Assembly: GCA_008017315.1 (NCBI GenBank)
Contig: SSHE01000021.1
Coordinates: 1-40,091, forward strand
Length of the DNA: 40,091 nt
Reading direction: 5' to 3'
Origin: Acinetobacter sp.
Lineage (GTDB): Bacteria > Pseudomonadota > Gammaproteobacteria > Pseudomonadales > Moraxellaceae
Shown here: one piece after another, positions 24,130 through 36,443 of the stretch
Numbering within the stretch: the stretch's first letter is position 1
How the letters are laid out: each line of letters opens with the position of its first letter
Notes under the pieces: model-generated
Seen by the model: the letters and a program-made list of their open reading frames with translations, nothing else
Database searches by the model: none
Told to the model about the DNA's origin: nothing
Position numbers and translations under genes: made by a program

Positions 24130-25020
24130 TTAAGCTAAGCCTTTCTCTTTCAATACTTGTAGCATGGTTGAACCGAGTTCAGCTGGGCTACGAGTATATG
24201 CCATACCTGCTTTCTCAAATGCAGCAAATTTCTCTTCTGCTGTACCTTTACCACCAGAAATGATTGCACCAGCATGTCCCATACGTTTACCTTTTGGTGC
24301 AGTCACACCAGCGATATAGCCCACCACAGGTTTGGTGACATTGGACTGGATAAATTCCGCTGCTTCTTCTTCGGCAGAACCACCAATTTCACCAATCATG
24401 ATAATCGCATCGGTATCTGGATCATCTTGAAAAAGTTGTAAAGCATCAATCTGATTCATCCCTGGAATTGGGTCACCACCAATACCGATACAGGTTGATT
24501 GCCCCAAACCTAGACGAGTGGTTTGTGAGACGGCTTCATAGGTTAATGTACCTGAACGTGAAATAATACCGATACGACCAGGTTGATGAATATGACCTGG
24601 CATAATCCCGATTTTACATTCACCTGGGGTAATCACACCTGGACAGTTCGGGCCAACTAGACGTACGCCATTACCATTGGTTTCAAGGTAACGTTTGGCT
24701 TTGAGCATATCGATGGTTGGTACACCTTCGGTAATCACCACGATAAGTCCCACGCCTGAATCAACTGCTTCGACAATTGAATCTAAAACAAATGGTGCTG
24801 GTACATAAATCACCGACGCATCTGCACCTGTTTCACGTACCGCATCTTTCATGGTATTAAATACAGGTAAATCCAAATGGGTTGTACCGCCTTTACCTGG
24901 CGTGACACCACCCACCACTTTTGTGCCGTACTCTAATGCTTGTGCAGAATGGAATGTACCATTTTTACCCGTAAAACCCTGTACCAATACTTTAGTGTCT
25001 TTATTAATTAATACGCTCAT
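24130..25020 (-). CDS. sucD: Succinyl-CoA synthetase alpha subunit
   Basis: 296 residues. N-terminal CoA-binding Rossmann domain ([30 protein letters not shown]), ligase domain, and the phosphorylated His in [14 protein letters not shown]. With SucC it converts succinyl-CoA plus ADP and phosphate to succinate, CoA and ATP in the citrate cycle. AAGGAGTATCAATC precedes the ATG. It follows sucC by 12 bp and is the last gene of the suc operon, before a clear terminator. Nothing unusual. Confidence 0.97.
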   Translation of the reverse strand: MSVLINKDTKVLVQGFTGKNGTFHSAQALEYGTKVVGGVTPGKGGTTHLDLPVFNTMKDAVRETGADASVIYVPAPFVLDSIVEAVDSGVGLIVVITEGVPTIDMLKAKRYLETNGNGVRLVGPNCPGVITPGECKIGIMPGHIHQPGRIGIISRSGTLTYEAVSQTTRLGLGQSTCIGIGGDPIPGMNQIDALQLFQDDPDTDAIIMIGEIGGSAEEEAAEFIQSNVTKPVVGYIAGVTAPKGKRMGHAGAIISGGKGTAEEKFAAFEKAGMAYTRSPAELGSTMLQVLKEKGLA

Positions 25021-25032
25021 GATTGATACTCC

Positions 25033-26199
25033 TTAGCCTTTTACCGCAGCAACGATTTTTTCTGCCGCATCAGCTAGACCGTTGGCAGATGTTAATTTCA
25101 AACCTGATTCATCAAGGATTTTTGCACCGAGTTCTGCATTGTTCCCTTCTAAACGAACAACCACAGGTACAGTCACATTCACCTCTTGAACTGCTGCAAT
25201 AATGGCTTCGGCAATCATGTCACAACGCACGATACCACCAAAGATATTAATCAATACCCCTTGTACAGATGTATCTGCAAGAATCAATTTAAATGCTTCA
25301 ATCACACGCTCTTTGGTTGCACCACCGCCCACATCAAGGAAGTTTGCAGGCTGACCACCATAAAGTTTGATAATGTCCATGGTTGCCATTGCAAGACCAG
25401 CACCATTGACCATACAACCGATGTTACCTTCTAATGCCACATAATTGAGTTCAAATTCTGAGGCTTTGAGTTCACGCTCATTTTCTTGTGACTTATCACG
25501 AGAAGCTGCAACTTCTGGCAAACGATATAATGCATTGGAATCAATGCCAATTTTGGCATCCACCGCAAGAATATCACCATTTTCACGTACCGATAATGGA
25601 TTGATTTCAAACAAGGCAAAATCATTTTCAACAAAGGCCTGATATGCACCTGTCATCAATTTTACAAATTGGTTAATTTGCTTATCTTTTAAGCCCAAAG
25701 CAAATGCAACTTCACGCGCTTGGAAAGGTTGTAAACCCACTAAAGGATCAACTTCAACTTTTAAGATTTTTTCAGGGGTCTCTTCAGCCACTTTCTCGAT
25801 TTCTACCCCGCCCTCAGTCGATGCCATAAAGGTAATACGACGACTAGAACGATCGACCACTGCACCTAGATACAATTCACGCTCTACTGGGTAAACATCT
25901 TCACAGACCAAAACACTATTGACTGGCTGACCATTGGCATCCGTCTGATACGTCACCAGACGTGTACCGATGAGTTGTCCAGCAACTTCGGCAGCTTCGG
26001 CAGCAGTTTTGACGACTTTTACACCACCAGCTTTACCACGACCACCTGCATGCACTTGTGCCTTGATCACGGCAAATTTACCACCGATTTGTTCAAATGC
26101 GGCGGCGGCTTCCTCTGCGGTTGTCGCCAAAACACCTTCCTGTACAGGAAAACCGTATTTTTTCAACAACGCTTTTGCTTGATACTCATGTAGATTCAT
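25033..26199 (-). CDS. sucC: Succinyl-CoA synthetase beta subunit
   Basis: 388 residues, the family length. [22 protein letters not shown] is the classic opening of the ATP-grasp domain, followed by [16 protein letters not shown] for nucleotide binding and [14 protein letters not shown] in the C-terminal domain. The nucleotide (ATP or GTP) cannot be settled by eye. It is separated from the upstream lpd gene by a 200-bp gap with two inverted repeats, unlike the tight spacing elsewhere in the operon, so it may have extra regulation. Confidence 0.97.
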   Translation of the reverse strand: MNLHEYQAKALLKKYGFPVQEGVLATTAEEAAAAFEQIGGKFAVIKAQVHAGGRGKAGGVKVVKTAAEAAEVAGQLIGTRLVTYQTDANGQPVNSVLVCEDVYPVERELYLGAVVDRSSRRITFMASTEGGVEIEKVAEETPEKILKVEVDPLVGLQPFQAREVAFALGLKDKQINQFVKLMTGAYQAFVENDFALFEINPLSVRENGDILAVDAKIGIDSNALYRLPEVAASRDKSQENERELKASEFELNYVALEGNIGCMVNGAGLAMATMDIIKLYGGQPANFLDVGGGATKERVIEAFKLILADTSVQGVLINIFGGIVRCDMIAEAIIAAVQEVNVTVPVVVRLEGNNAELGAKILDESGLKLTSANGLADAAEKIVAAVKG

Positions 26200-26398
26200 T
26201 GTTTTACCTTAAATTGTGCATTTGATTTCATACCAAAAACCGTACATCATCCCAATCGAAAATACGTTTTTTGGCTATCACACTTTATTCGGACTTGTTG
26301 AATATTCATCACTACAATGATGTAAATCATGAATCTTCAACAAATACCCTCTCTTACATGGATAAAACCATCTTGAATGATGGTTTTAGGCTGCAATT
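26200..26398 (-). other. Gap between lpd and sucC with inverted repeats
   Basis: Two hairpins are visible. GTTGAA plus ATTCAT (26297-26309) pair with ATGAAT plus TTCAAC (26329-26341), 12 of 13 positions. AAAACCATC (26364-26372) pairs with GATGGTTTT (26379-26387). Neither is followed by a good T run on the minus strand, so they fit RNA processing or partial termination. No ORF is seen. Confidence 0.6.
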
Positions 26399-27847
<1,449 letters not shown>

Positions 27848-29044
27848 TTACAAATCAAGCAATAAAGATGCAGGCTCTTCTAACAATTCTTTAATTGTTA
27901 CCAAAAACCCTACGGCTTCTTTACCATCAATCAAACGGTGGTCGTAAGACAATGCCAAATACATCATCGGTAAAATTTCAACTTGACCATTGACTGCCAT
28001 AGGACGCTCTTGAATTTTGTGCATCCCAAGAATCGCTGTTTGTGGTGGATTGATAATCGGTGTAGAAAGCAATGAACCAAATGTACCACCATTGGTAATG
28101 GTAAATGTACCACCTGTCATTTCTTCAATACTCAGCTTGCCTGCACGTGCTTTAGCAGCAAAATCGCCAATACCACCTTCAATTTGTGCATAACTCATTT
28201 GGTCGGTATCACGTAATACAGGTACAACCAAACCACGGTCGGACGATACCGCCACACCTACATCATAAAAACCATGATACACAATATCATCACCATCAAT
28301 TGAGGCATTTACAGCAGGATAACGCTTCAAAGCTTCGGTCGCAGCTTTAACAAAGAACGACATAAAGCCTAATTTTGTACCGTGACGCTTCTCAAAACGG
28401 TCTTTAAACTGCTTACGCAATTCCATAATCGGTTTCATATTGACTTCGTTAAACGTGGTCAGCATTGCCGTTTCCTGCGTTGCAGATAATAAACGCTCTG
28501 CAACACGTTTACGCAAACGGGTCATTGGTACACGTTTTTCAACACGTTCCCCAATCGCAACACTTAATGGTGTCACGCTGGCAGCAGGTTTGGCTTGATG
28601 ATTCACCACATCTTCTTTGGTAATACGACCACCACGCCCAGTACCTTGTACATCACTCGCATCTACACCTTTTTCAGTTAATGCTTTACGCACTGCAGGT
28701 GCTTGGTCTTGTATAGGCTGACTACGTTCCAGCACAGGCGAAGAACCCGCTTGTAATTGTGATACTGCTTGTTCTACTTCCTGATGCGTAGTACTTGCAG
28801 CTACTGCACCTGCTGTAAATTCAGCAATAAGTTCAGCAGACAGTACCGTATCACCTTCATTTTTGATAATTTGGCTAATCACACCATCGGCAGGAGCAAC
28901 CACTTCCAATACAACTTTATCGGTTTCGATATCACAAATCACTTCATCACGTGATACCGCTTCACCCACCTGCTTATGCCACGTTGCAATCGTACCGTCT
29001 GCAACCGACTCTGGAAATACGGGTGCTTTAATTTCAGTTGCCAT
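27848..29044 (-). CDS. sucB: 2-oxoglutarate dehydrogenase E2 (dihydrolipoyl succinyltransferase)
   Basis: 398 residues. One lipoyl domain (residues ~1-80) with the lipoylated Lys in [11 protein letters not shown]; an Ala/Gln-rich linker; an E3/E1-binding domain ([32 protein letters not shown], ~115-150); and a catalytic domain ending in [16 protein letters not shown], with the HxxxDG motif. It transfers succinyl from E1 to CoA and forms the core of the complex. The ATG overlaps the sucA stop (TAATG), with GGAGATC as ribosome site inside sucA. Normal in all respects. Confidence 0.97.
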   Translation of the reverse strand: MATEIKAPVFPESVADGTIATWHKQVGEAVSRDEVICDIETDKVVLEVVAPADGVISQIIKNEGDTVLSAELIAEFTAGAVAASTTHQEVEQAVSQLQAGSSPVLERSQPIQDQAPAVRKALTEKGVDASDVQGTGRGGRITKEDVVNHQAKPAASVTPLSVAIGERVEKRVPMTRLRKRVAERLLSATQETAMLTTFNEVNMKPIMELRKQFKDRFEKRHGTKLGFMSFFVKAATEALKRYPAVNASIDGDDIVYHGFYDVGVAVSSDRGLVVPVLRDTDQMSYAQIEGGIGDFAAKARAGKLSIEEMTGGTFTITNGGTFGSLLSTPIINPPQTAILGMHKIQERPMAVNGQVEILPMMYLALSYDHRLIDGKEAVGFLVTIKELLEEPASLLLDL

Positions 29045-31884
29045 TATTGATGATCTCCTGTTTCTTCAACTTGTACGCCTAAGGCATCATATATAAGCTG
29101 CGTCTGTTGTTTTGCGTGTAAATACGGCGAACCACATGCTGGTGCAGCCGATGCAGGACGACCTGCATAAATCAATCGGTTTACCTTACCACGTGGAATA
29201 ATATCTTCATAAAGACGTGGGGCAATAAATAGCCAAGCACCCTGATTTTTAGGTTCTTCCTGAGCCCAAACCAGTTCTTGCATATTCGGATAGCTATCAA
29301 CCATTTTGTTTAATACGTCTTTCGGATACGGATAGAGCTGCTCCACCCGAACAATCGCAATATGGTTTAAACCCAATTCACGACGTTTTTCCAATAAGTC
29401 ATAATAAACTTTACCACCACACAGTATCATACGTGTAATGTCTGCTTTATTGATGCTATCGACTTCATCAATCACCGTCTGGAATGCACCATGTGCCAAT
29501 TCTTCCAAAGTAGAAGTCGCCAGTTTGTGGCGTAATAATGATTTTGGTGACATCACAATCATCGGCTTACGAATAGGACGCACCGCCTGACGACGCAAAG
29601 CATGATAAATCTGTGCTGGTGTGGTTGGTGTCATCACCTGCATATTGTCTTCGGCACACAACTGCAAGAAACGTTCCAAACGTGCTGATGAATGTTCTGG
29701 CCCTTGCCCCTCATAGCCATGTGGAAGCAACATGGTTAAATTACTGACACGTTCCCATTTAGTCTCGCCAGAAGCAATAAACTGATCAATCACCACTTGT
29801 GCACAGTTAGCAAAGTCACCAAATTGTGCTTCCCAGATAATCAGACTTTTTGGCAATGTCGTCGAATAACCATATTCAAATGCCAATACTGCTTCTTCTG
29901 AAAGTAAAGAGTCATACACTGCGACACGAGGCTGATTTTCCTTGATATGGCACAGTGGGATATAGACCGAACCATCAGCTTGATTATGTAATTTGGCATG
30001 ACGATGTGAGAACGTGCCACGCCCAACATCTTCACCTGTAATCCGCACAAGGAAGCCATCATCTAATAATGTCGCATAAGCCAAAGTTTCTGCCGCACCC
30101 CAGTTGAGTGGCATTTCACCAGTTTGCATTTTGACACGGTCATCAATGACTTTTTGCACTTGACGCTGTAATACAAAACCTTCTGGTAATGTATTCATCG
30201 TCCGACCTAACTCTTTTAAACGCTCAATATCAACTGTCGTATCCCAAATATCGGTATATTCATGCCCCAAATACGGCGACCAATCGACAAACATCGCCTT
30301 ATTAGGTTCGTGTACCAAGGCATTGGCGACATGACGACCAGCTTCTAAATCCGTGCGATAATCTTCAACCATTTGGTCAGCGGTCGTACGATCCAAAATA
30401 CCTGTTGCGACCAACTTATCCGCATACAATGTCCGTGTCGTCGGCTGTCGAGCAATTTGTTGATACATTAATGGTTGCGTACCCGCAGGTTCATCGGCTT
30501 CGTTATGACCACGACGACGGTAACAGAATAAATCCAAAATCACATCTTTACGGAAAGTATGACGAAAATCATGGGCGAGTTGTGTGGCAAAAATCACGGC
30601 TTCAGGATCATCACCATTGACATGAAAAATCGGTGCCTGAATCATTTTCGCCACATCGGTACAATATTCGGTTGAACGAGAATCACGAGGATCTGAAGTA
30701 GTAAAACCAACCTGATTATTCACCACGATATGAATCGTACCGCCCACGGTATAGCCACGTGTTTGTGACATCTGGAAGGTTTCCATATTCACACCCTGAC
30801 CTGCAAATGCGGCATCACCATGTACGATTAATGGTAAAACATCATCTCCACCAATATCACGACGACGTACTTGTCGAGCACGCACCGAACCTTCAACCAC
30901 TGGGCCAACAATTTCCAAATGCGATGGGTTAAATGCCAGTGCAAGGTGTATTTCACCACCTGCCGTCATTACATTAGAAGAAAAGCCCTGATGATATTTC
31001 ACATCACCAGAGCCTTTTTTATTGAGCATTTTACCTTCAAATTCACCAAACAAATCGGCAGGGTTTTTGCCCATGATATTCACGAGTAGATTTAAACGCC
31101 CACGATGTGGCATTCCGATCACCACTTCTTTACAGCCAACTGTACCCGCACGCTGGATAATTTCATTGACCATTGGAATAAAGGATTCCCCTCCCTCTAC
31201 ACCAAAACGTTTTGCTCCGACATACTTGTTACCCAGATATTTTTCCAGACCCTCAGCCGCAGTCAAACGTTCAAGAATATGCTTTTTCTGTTCGGCGGAA
31301 AAATTAAAATGCCCTCTAGCCCCTTCCAAACGCTGTTGAATCCAGCGTTTTTCCTTGGTATCGACAATGTGCATGTATTCTGCACCAATTGATTGACAAT
31401 ACACTGCCTGCATATCCGCAACCATTTCCCCTAAGGTTGCTTCAGATTTACCAATCGCTAGATTTCCTGTATTAAAAACAGTATCTAAATCCGATTTGGA
31501 CAAACCATGTGCCGCCAATTCCAAATCTGGCACATCTTCACGCTTAGCTAAACCCAATGGATCAAGCTTGGCTTTTTGATGCCCACGATTACGATAGGCT
31601 GCAATCAATTGTAATACAGCAATTTGACGACGTTCGTGCTCAGAACTCACTTCACTTTGCTGCATGGGTAAGGAGCGTCCAGAATTACGAGCAAGGAGTA
31701 AAAATTGCTCACGGACATTGCTATGTGGTTGGTCACCTTTAGGAAACCGACTAAAATACTGCTGCCAGTCTTCACCGACTGAATCTGGTGCAGTCAAATA
31801 GTTTTCATAAAGTTCTTCGATATACGCTGCACTATCAGCGGAAAGTTCTGTGTCAAGACGCAAAGCGTCAGCAACATCTTGCAT
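29044..31884 (-). CDS. sucA: 2-oxoglutarate dehydrogenase E1
   Basis: 946 residues. An N-terminal tail ([24 protein letters not shown]) of the OdhA/SucA type; substrate motif [17 protein letters not shown]; thiamine diphosphate site around [18 protein letters not shown]; and a C-terminal transketolase-like half ([36 protein letters not shown]). It decarboxylates 2-oxoglutarate and passes succinyl to SucB lipoate. It is the first gene of sucAB-lpd-sucCD. The ribosome site before ATG 31884 is poor (GGAAATGGCCACTC). The upstream 564 bp is free of genes and presumably holds its promoter. Confidence 0.97.
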   Translation of the reverse strand: MQDVADALRLDTELSADSAAYIEELYENYLTAPDSVGEDWQQYFSRFPKGDQPHSNVREQFLLLARNSGRSLPMQQSEVSSEHERRQIAVLQLIAAYRNRGHQKAKLDPLGLAKREDVPDLELAAHGLSKSDLDTVFNTGNLAIGKSEATLGEMVADMQAVYCQSIGAEYMHIVDTKEKRWIQQRLEGARGHFNFSAEQKKHILERLTAAEGLEKYLGNKYVGAKRFGVEGGESFIPMVNEIIQRAGTVGCKEVVIGMPHRGRLNLLVNIMGKNPADLFGEFEGKMLNKKGSGDVKYHQGFSSNVMTAGGEIHLALAFNPSHLEIVGPVVEGSVRARQVRRRDIGGDDVLPLIVHGDAAFAGQGVNMETFQMSQTRGYTVGGTIHIVVNNQVGFTTSDPRDSRSTEYCTDVAKMIQAPIFHVNGDDPEAVIFATQLAHDFRHTFRKDVILDLFCYRRRGHNEADEPAGTQPLMYQQIARQPTTRTLYADKLVATGILDRTTADQMVEDYRTDLEAGRHVANALVHEPNKAMFVDWSPYLGHEYTDIWDTTVDIERLKELGRTMNTLPEGFVLQRQVQKVIDDRVKMQTGEMPLNWGAAETLAYATLLDDGFLVRITGEDVGRGTFSHRHAKLHNQADGSVYIPLCHIKENQPRVAVYDSLLSEEAVLAFEYGYSTTLPKSLIIWEAQFGDFANCAQVVIDQFIASGETKWERVSNLTMLLPHGYEGQGPEHSSARLERFLQLCAEDNMQVMTPTTPAQIYHALRRQAVRPIRKPMIVMSPKSLLRHKLATSTLEELAHGAFQTVIDEVDSINKADITRMILCGGKVYYDLLEKRRELGLNHIAIVRVEQLYPYPKDVLNKMVDSYPNMQELVWAQEEPKNQGAWLFIAPRLYEDIIPRGKVNRLIYAGRPASAAPACGSPYLHAKQQTQLIYDALGVQVEETGDHQ

Positions 31885-32348
31885 GAGTGGCCATTTCCTA
31901 TTGCAAAATCACTTTTGGTGGTCTTTTAAACACACCTACTGATAAAAACTCATTGATAGACAAGTTTTTACTGCTCTTAATCGACACTTTCAATTAAGAT
32001 TTCCACATTGTCAGACGAGCTGACCCGAAAATAATAGGTGTATCTTGTATGCTTAAGTCCACAACAAAATACCTCTTATTTCCATTTCTACTCTGTTTGA
32101 ACAGAGCATTTCTGCAAGACGTATGAATAAACATAAACGCATTTATACTTATTCATAAGACCTGTATTCCCCTCCAACTATCTTAAAGAAACAAATACTT
32201 ATTTCTATAAGACTTAGGCATAATATGCAGCTCTTCGTAAGTGATTAAATCCTAACACGACTTACCAGCATCCTTTGATTTATTCCCAACATACCATTCA
32301 TAAATATTTTAAATACACATATCGTCATTAGGACTCTTACATATCAGT

Positions 32349-32367
32349 AAAAATGATTATTATTCCC
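32349..32367. promoter_or_regulatory. Fur-box-like sequence upstream of sucA
   Basis: The reverse complement GGGAATAATAATCATTTTT agrees with the 19-bp Fur consensus at about 14 positions, including the core AATCATT. It lies ~465 bp before sucA, far for a direct operator, and the region is AT-rich, so chance is possible. Confidence 0.3.
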
Positions 32368-32407
32368 ATTTTTGCACAATACAAGTGCATATTGTCATTT
32401 TTGCCAC

Positions 32408-32434
32408 AAAAAAACGCCTCTAATGAGGCGTTTT
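32408..32434 (-). terminator. Terminator of the sdhCDAB operon
   Basis: AAAACGCCTC (32411-32420) pairs perfectly over 10 bp with GAGGCGTTTT (32425-32434) around TAAT. On the minus strand a run of seven T follows. It separates sdhB from sucA, indicating two transcripts. Confidence 0.92.
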
Positions 32435-32448
32435 GAACACAAACAGAA

Positions 32449-33159
32449 TTAACCTGCTTGATCTAACAACATATTACGGATATGACCAATCGCTTTAGTT
32501 GGGTTTAAACCTTTCGGACAAACCGATACGCAGTTCATGATGCCCTTACAACGGAACAAGCTAAATGGATCGTCAAGACGAGCCAAACGTTCTGCTGTCG
32601 CCGTATCACGAGAGTCAATGATAAAACGATAGGCATTTAACAATGCAGAAGGCCCCAAGAATTTATCAGGATTCCACCAGAATGACGGGCATGACGTTGA
32701 ACAACATGCACAAAGAATACATTCATATAAACCGTCTAAATGCTCACGCTCTGCTTGCGATTGCAAACGTTCTTTTGGTGGTGCAGGTTGATTATTTATC
32801 AAGAATGGATGAATCTTGTTGTACTGATCGTAGAACTGATTCATATCTACCACTAAATCCTTAATGACAGGCAACCCTGGTAAAGGACGAATAGTAATTT
32901 CATTTGGCAAATCATTTAAATTCCAAAGACAGGCCAAACCATTTTTACCATTAATATTGACACCATCCGAACCACAAATCCCTTCACGGCAAGAACGACG
33001 GAACGTCAAAGTTTCGTCTTGTACTTTTAAGGCTAGAAGTGCATCCAATAACATACGATGTTTATCGGTCAATTCTAATGTAAAAGTCTGCATGTATGGT
33101 GCTTTATCCTTATCAGGATCATAGCGGTAGATGTGAAATGTACGTGTACCTCTACTCAT
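32449..33159 (-). CDS. sdhB: Succinate dehydrogenase iron-sulfur subunit
   Basis: 236 residues. The [2Fe-2S] cysteines are in [21 protein letters not shown], and the [4Fe-4S] and [3Fe-4S] ligands in [16 protein letters not shown] and [17 protein letters not shown]. It passes electrons from SdhA FAD to ubiquinone at the SdhCD membrane anchor. GGAGAACAAAG precedes the ATG, 14 bp after sdhA. Last gene of the sdh operon. Confidence 0.97.
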   Translation of the reverse strand: MSRGTRTFHIYRYDPDKDKAPYMQTFTLELTDKHRMLLDALLALKVQDETLTFRRSCREGICGSDGVNINGKNGLACLWNLNDLPNEITIRPLPGLPVIKDLVVDMNQFYDQYNKIHPFLINNQPAPPKERLQSQAEREHLDGLYECILCACCSTSCPSFWWNPDKFLGPSALLNAYRFIIDSRDTATAERLARLDDPFSLFRCKGIMNCVSVCPKGLNPTKAIGHIRNMLLDQAG

Positions 33160-33173
33160 CTTTGTTCTCCCAA

Positions 33174-35063
33174 TTAGAATGTACGTGGTTTAGGTTCAAT
33201 CGCTTCAACCGTTAATGGTTTGAAACGCACTGGCTTATACTCAAGGTGGTTGTCAGACGAGTACCATAATGTATGCTTCATCCACTCATCATCACGACGA
33301 CCATAAGAATAGGTTGGATGATCTGGCGGTAATTCATAATCAACCACGGTATGTGCACCACGACATTCTTTACGTGCAGCAGCAGAAATCAGGGTTGCTT
33401 TTGCCACTTCGTATAAGTTTTCCACTTCCAAAGCTTCAATACGTGCAGTATTAAACACTTTAGATTTGTCTTTTAAGTGAATATTGCGTACACGAGATTC
33501 AATCGCAAGGATTTCTTTTACGCCTTTGTCTAGCAATTCCTGTGTACGGAATACGCCTGCATGATCTTGTACAATGTCACGAATCGCATCCGCAACATCT
33601 TGTGCATTCTCACCTTGACTAGATTCATCTAGCTTACGCACACGTGCCAAAGTTTTTTCCAACACATCATTTGGTAATGGTTCATATTCATCACCGTGAT
33701 GTTTGGTGACATAATCAATGATATGTTCGCCAGCTGCTTTACCAAATACCACAAGGTCAAGCAATGAATTTGTACCTAAACGGTTGGCACCATGTACCGA
33801 TACGCAAGAACATTCACCAATTGCATATAAGCCTTTAACAGGTTGCGTGTAATCACGTGTACCTTTATAGGTGTATTCTTTGGTATCTTTGTCATAATGT
33901 GCAGAAAATTCACCCTCTTCCACACCATGCGGCACAACCACTTGACCATGAATATTGGTCGGAATACCACCCATTTGATAGTGAATCGTTGGCACAACTG
34001 GAATTGGTTCTTTGGTACAGTCCACATTAGCGAATTTTTTACCAATCTCAAACACTGATGGCAAACGCTTCATGATGGTTTCAGCACCCAAGTGCGTCAA
34101 GTCAAGCAAGATATAGTCTTTATTTGGACCACAACCACGACCTTCTTTAATTTCCTGATCCATAGAACGAGAAACAAAGTCACGAGGTGCAAGATCTTTT
34201 AACGTTGGTGCATAACGCTCCATAAATGGCTCACCAGAGTCATTACGAAGTACACCACCCTCACCACGACAACCTTCAGTTAAAAGTACGCCTGCACCCG
34301 CCACGCCTGTTGGGTGGAATTGCCAAAACTCCATATCTTGTAATGGAATCCCAGCACGAGCTGCCATACCCAAACCGTCACCTGTATTAATATAGGCATT
34401 GGTTGAAGCACGGTATGCACGACCCGCACCACCTGTTGCGAATAAAGTGACTTTCGCCTGAAATACTGCAATATTACCTGTTTCTTGATCGTAAGCAGTA
34501 ACACCAAGTACATCACCTTCTTCGTTACGGATCAAATCCAACGCAATCCATTCAACGAAAAATTGTGTACCCATTTTCACATTGCTTTGATACAACGTAT
34601 GCAGCAGTGCATGACCTGTACGATCGGCAGCAGCACAGGCACGTGGGACAGCTTTTGCACCATATTCTGCGGAGTGACCACCGAATGGACGTTGATAAAT
34701 CGTCCCATCTTCGTTACGGTCAAACGGCATACCCAAATGCTCAAGCTCATACACCACTTTTGGTGCTTCACGTGTCATAAACTCGATTGCGTCCTGATCG
34801 CCTAACCAGTCCGAACCTTTCACCGTATCATAAAAATGATAATGCCAGTTATCTTCCTGCATGTTACCAAGCGATGCACCAATACCACCTTGTGCTGCTA
34901 CAGTATGCGAACGTGTCGGGAATACTTTGGTCAGTACCGCAACTTTTAAACCTGCTTGTGCAAGTTGATAAGATGCACGCATCCCAGAACCACCACCACC
35001 CACGATGATTGCATCGAAAGATAGCGTTTGAATATTTGAATAGTCTTGTTGAGGCTTAGCCAT
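33174..35063 (-). CDS. sdhA: Succinate dehydrogenase flavoprotein subunit
   Basis: 629 residues. FAD-binding start ([23 protein letters not shown]); covalent FAD histidine in [17 protein letters not shown]; substrate-site motifs [21 protein letters not shown] and [16 protein letters not shown]-terminal [13 protein letters not shown]. It oxidises succinate to fumarate on the cytoplasmic face of the inner membrane, linking the citrate cycle to respiration. It follows sdhD by 12 bp. No anomalies. Confidence 0.97.
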   Translation of the reverse strand: MAKPQQDYSNIQTLSFDAIIVGGGGSGMRASYQLAQAGLKVAVLTKVFPTRSHTVAAQGGIGASLGNMQEDNWHYHFYDTVKGSDWLGDQDAIEFMTREAPKVVYELEHLGMPFDRNEDGTIYQRPFGGHSAEYGAKAVPRACAAADRTGHALLHTLYQSNVKMGTQFFVEWIALDLIRNEEGDVLGVTAYDQETGNIAVFQAKVTLFATGGAGRAYRASTNAYINTGDGLGMAARAGIPLQDMEFWQFHPTGVAGAGVLLTEGCRGEGGVLRNDSGEPFMERYAPTLKDLAPRDFVSRSMDQEIKEGRGCGPNKDYILLDLTHLGAETIMKRLPSVFEIGKKFANVDCTKEPIPVVPTIHYQMGGIPTNIHGQVVVPHGVEEGEFSAHYDKDTKEYTYKGTRDYTQPVKGLYAIGECSCVSVHGANRLGTNSLLDLVVFGKAAGEHIIDYVTKHHGDEYEPLPNDVLEKTLARVRKLDESSQGENAQDVADAIRDIVQDHAGVFRTQELLDKGVKEILAIESRVRNIHLKDKSKVFNTARIEALEVENLYEVAKATLISAAARKECRGAHTVVDYELPPDHPTYSYGRRDDEWMKHTLWYSSDNHLEYKPVRFKPLTVEAIEPKPRTF

Positions 35064-35075
35064 GGTGTTTTCCTA

Positions 35076-35441
35076 TCAATTCGCCCAGAAAATCTGGATC
35101 GCCCAGATTGCATAAACAAACACTGCGATAATCACTGCAGACGTAAGCACTAGGCGTAAACCTGATGCAGATGGGCCCATTTGACGAGTCGTGACGTAGT
35201 CGGTAAAAACCTGCCACATACCAATCCAAGCATGTGCAACCAATGATAAAATCGCCAACAATGATAAAATTTTCATTGGCAAAGTCATCATAAAGCTCGA
35301 CCACTGTGCATAATCAAAATCACCTTTGCACAGTACCCAACCTAAAATGACAACTGTATATACAGCCAAAACCACAGCACTGACACGCTGGATAAACCAG
35401 TCACGAGAGCCTGAACCTGTTAAACCAGTAGCACTTTTCAT
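35076..35441 (-). CDS. sdhD: Succinate dehydrogenase membrane anchor subunit D
   Basis: I use ATG 35441 (MKSATGLTGSGSRDWFIQRVSAV), which overlaps the sdhC stop as TAATG, giving 121 residues; the tracked start five codons earlier is possible. Three transmembrane helices (VSAVVLAVYTVVILGWVL; ILSLLAILSLVAHAWIGMW; LVLTSAVIIAVFVYAIWAIQIFW) with the heme-ligand His in LVAHAWIGMWQVFTDY. With SdhC it binds heme b and the ubiquinone site. Confidence 0.93.
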   Translation of the reverse strand: MKSATGLTGSGSRDWFIQRVSAVVLAVYTVVILGWVLCKGDFDYAQWSSFMMTLPMKILSLLAILSLVAHAWIGMWQVFTDYVTTRQMGPSASGLRLVLTSAVIIAVFVYAIWAIQIFWAN

Positions 35442-35842
35442 TAGAACATAATCCATACAAAGGCTGCGAGAATACCAATCGCAGACAGTACCAATGAAAT
35501 TGTCGCCGCAACTCGACCACTTTGTAATTCTTCAGCAATGCCAAGGTCGGCAAGTAAATGCTTAACCCCTGCTACGAAGTGGAAAATCAAGCCTGCAACA
35601 AAGACCCATACGATAAAACGTACAGCAATATTGCCAAATACGACATTTTTAACATAGTCGAAGCCTTCTGGCGAAGATAGCGACTTATCCAGAATCCATA
35701 ATAGAACTGGAACTAAAAGGAAAACGATGACACCAGACAAACGGTGTAGAATTGATGCAATAGCCACGGGTGATTTTAAGTTTACAGCTAAAACTTGACC
35801 CATGGACAAATTGACAGGTCTGTTGCTTTTCACAGCGGGCAT
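35441..35842 (-). CDS. sdhC: Succinate dehydrogenase cytochrome b556 subunit
   Basis: 133 residues. The SdhC signature SPVAIASILHRLSGVIVF (quinone site) and the heme-ligand region FHFVAGVKHLLADLG are both present, in a three-helix protein. First gene of sdhCDAB. The ATG is preceded by AGG almost touching it and by AGGAG 14 bases further up, the latter within a hairpin (35855-35874), so translation initiation may be structured. A good promoter lies about 100 bp upstream. Confidence 0.93.
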   Translation of the reverse strand: MPAVKSNRPVNLSMGQVLAVNLKSPVAIASILHRLSGVIVFLLVPVLLWILDKSLSSPEGFDYVKNVVFGNIAVRFIVWVFVAGLIFHFVAGVKHLLADLGIAEELQSGRVAATISLVLSAIGILAAFVWIMF

Positions 35843-35854
35843 CCTGTAAGTAAT

Positions 35855-35874
35855 AACTCCTGATACAAGGAGTT
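35855..35874 (-). promoter_or_regulatory. Leader hairpin close to the sdhC start
   Basis: AACTCCT (35855-35861) pairs with AGGAGTT (35868-35874) around GATACA. On the mRNA the arm nearer the start contains AGGAG, 14 bases before the ATG. A second hairpin, TTGAGCA/TGCTCAA (35906-35924), lies upstream in the same leader. Confidence 0.5.
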
Positions 35875-35940
35875 TATGAATAAATTCGAAGGAAAGCTGG
35901 CATTATTGAGCAGCGTTTGCTCAAATTTAAATGTCGGGGA

Positions 35941-35969
35941 ATTATAAAACGCACAACACAAAATTACAA
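35941..35969 (-). promoter_or_regulatory. Promoter of sdhCDAB
   Basis: On the minus strand a perfect TATAAT (35946-35941) has TTGTAA exactly 17 bases upstream (35969-35964). The transcript would start near 35934, giving a leader of about 90 bases before sdhC. Confidence 0.65.
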
Positions 35970-36000
35970 ATACGTTTGTTTAAAACTTGTTTAAAATTAC

Positions 36001-36019
36001 ATGATTGAGAATCATTTTC
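36001..36019. promoter_or_regulatory. Fur-box-like site upstream of the sdhC promoter
   Basis: ATGATTGAGAATCATTTTC matches the 19-bp Fur consensus at about 13 positions with the core AATCATT intact. It lies ~32 bp upstream of the sdhC -35, a position more typical of activation or of repressing another promoter than of blocking this one. Confidence 0.4.
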
Positions 36020-36176
36020 ATTTCACTCAAATTCCCCTTTATTTATCGCAAAATACACATCAAATAAACACCTTTGCTGCACAAATACGACTTTAGTGCA
36101 ATTTATTTTATGATTCTTTTTGTCGTATAAACAATCATTGCTTTATCGCAGCATTCTCATACAAAAGATAAATCTT

Positions 36177-36194
36177 CTTACAAAATTTTGTAAG
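36177..36194. promoter_or_regulatory. Perfect 18-bp palindrome between gltA and sdhC
   Basis: CTTACAAAATTTTGTAAG is an uninterrupted palindrome, suited to a dimeric regulator. It is ~310 bp from gltA and ~335 bp from sdhC. I cannot name the protein that would bind it. Confidence 0.5.
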
Positions 36195-36289
36195 CAATTG
36201 TCGGTATGTAGTACATGAAGCGGTATTATGGCAGTGCGATGTTAGGCGAACGAAAATACATAACGTGCTACTCCATCAAGGAGATAAGT

Positions 36290-36313
36290 GTGAAAAACGA
36301 GCGTGGTATTTAG
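36290..36313 (+). CDS. Possible seven-codon leader peptide upstream of gltA
   Basis: GTG AAA AAC GAG CGT GGT ATT TAG follows an excellent ribosome site (AAGGAG, six-base spacer). The peptide would be MKNERGI. No bias to a regulatory amino acid is evident, and the TTGACA element for gltA lies downstream, so it would need a longer transcript. Very tentative. Confidence 0.25.
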   Translation: MKNERGI

Positions 36314-36423
36314 AAAATAAATATAGCAATCATCGTTTTTTATGTTTTTTCTGCTGAATGAGAATTGACAAAATCTCAACACTCACTAAGCTTATAGCGA
36401 TTTTTTTAGTAGTCTGATTGATA

Positions 36424-36443
36424 GGGTGATTTTTTCATCACCC
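36424..36443 (+). promoter_or_regulatory. Hairpin in the gltA leader
   Basis: GGGTGAT (36424-36430) pairs perfectly with ATCACCC (36437-36443) around TTTTTC, ending 43 bases before the gltA ATG. No T run follows, so it may stabilise or control the mRNA rather than end it. Confidence 0.45.

Larger units (their letters stand above)
31885..32448. other. Long intergenic region between sdhB and sucA
   Basis: No ORF is supported in these 564 bp. It holds the sdhB terminator at its right end, a short palindrome CTCTGTTTGAACAGAG (32091-32106), an inverted repeat ATGAATAA/TTATTCAT (32123-32130, 32149-32156), two similar segments ATACTTATT..ATAAGAC (32145 and 32195), and a Fur-box-like sequence (32349-32367). 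The sucA promoter should lie here, but I cannot pick a convincing -35/-10 pair. Confidence 0.6.

Noticed and set aside
23997-24263. 88-residue plus-strand ORF at the end of the suc operon
   Set aside because: It covers the terminator and the antisense of sucD; composition is not protein-like.
36355-36395. Complete sigma-70 promoter for gltA at TTGACA 36365-36370
   Set aside because: The -35 is perfect but no acceptable -10 lies at 16-18 bases (nearest TAAGCT), so I list only the -35 element within the region note.
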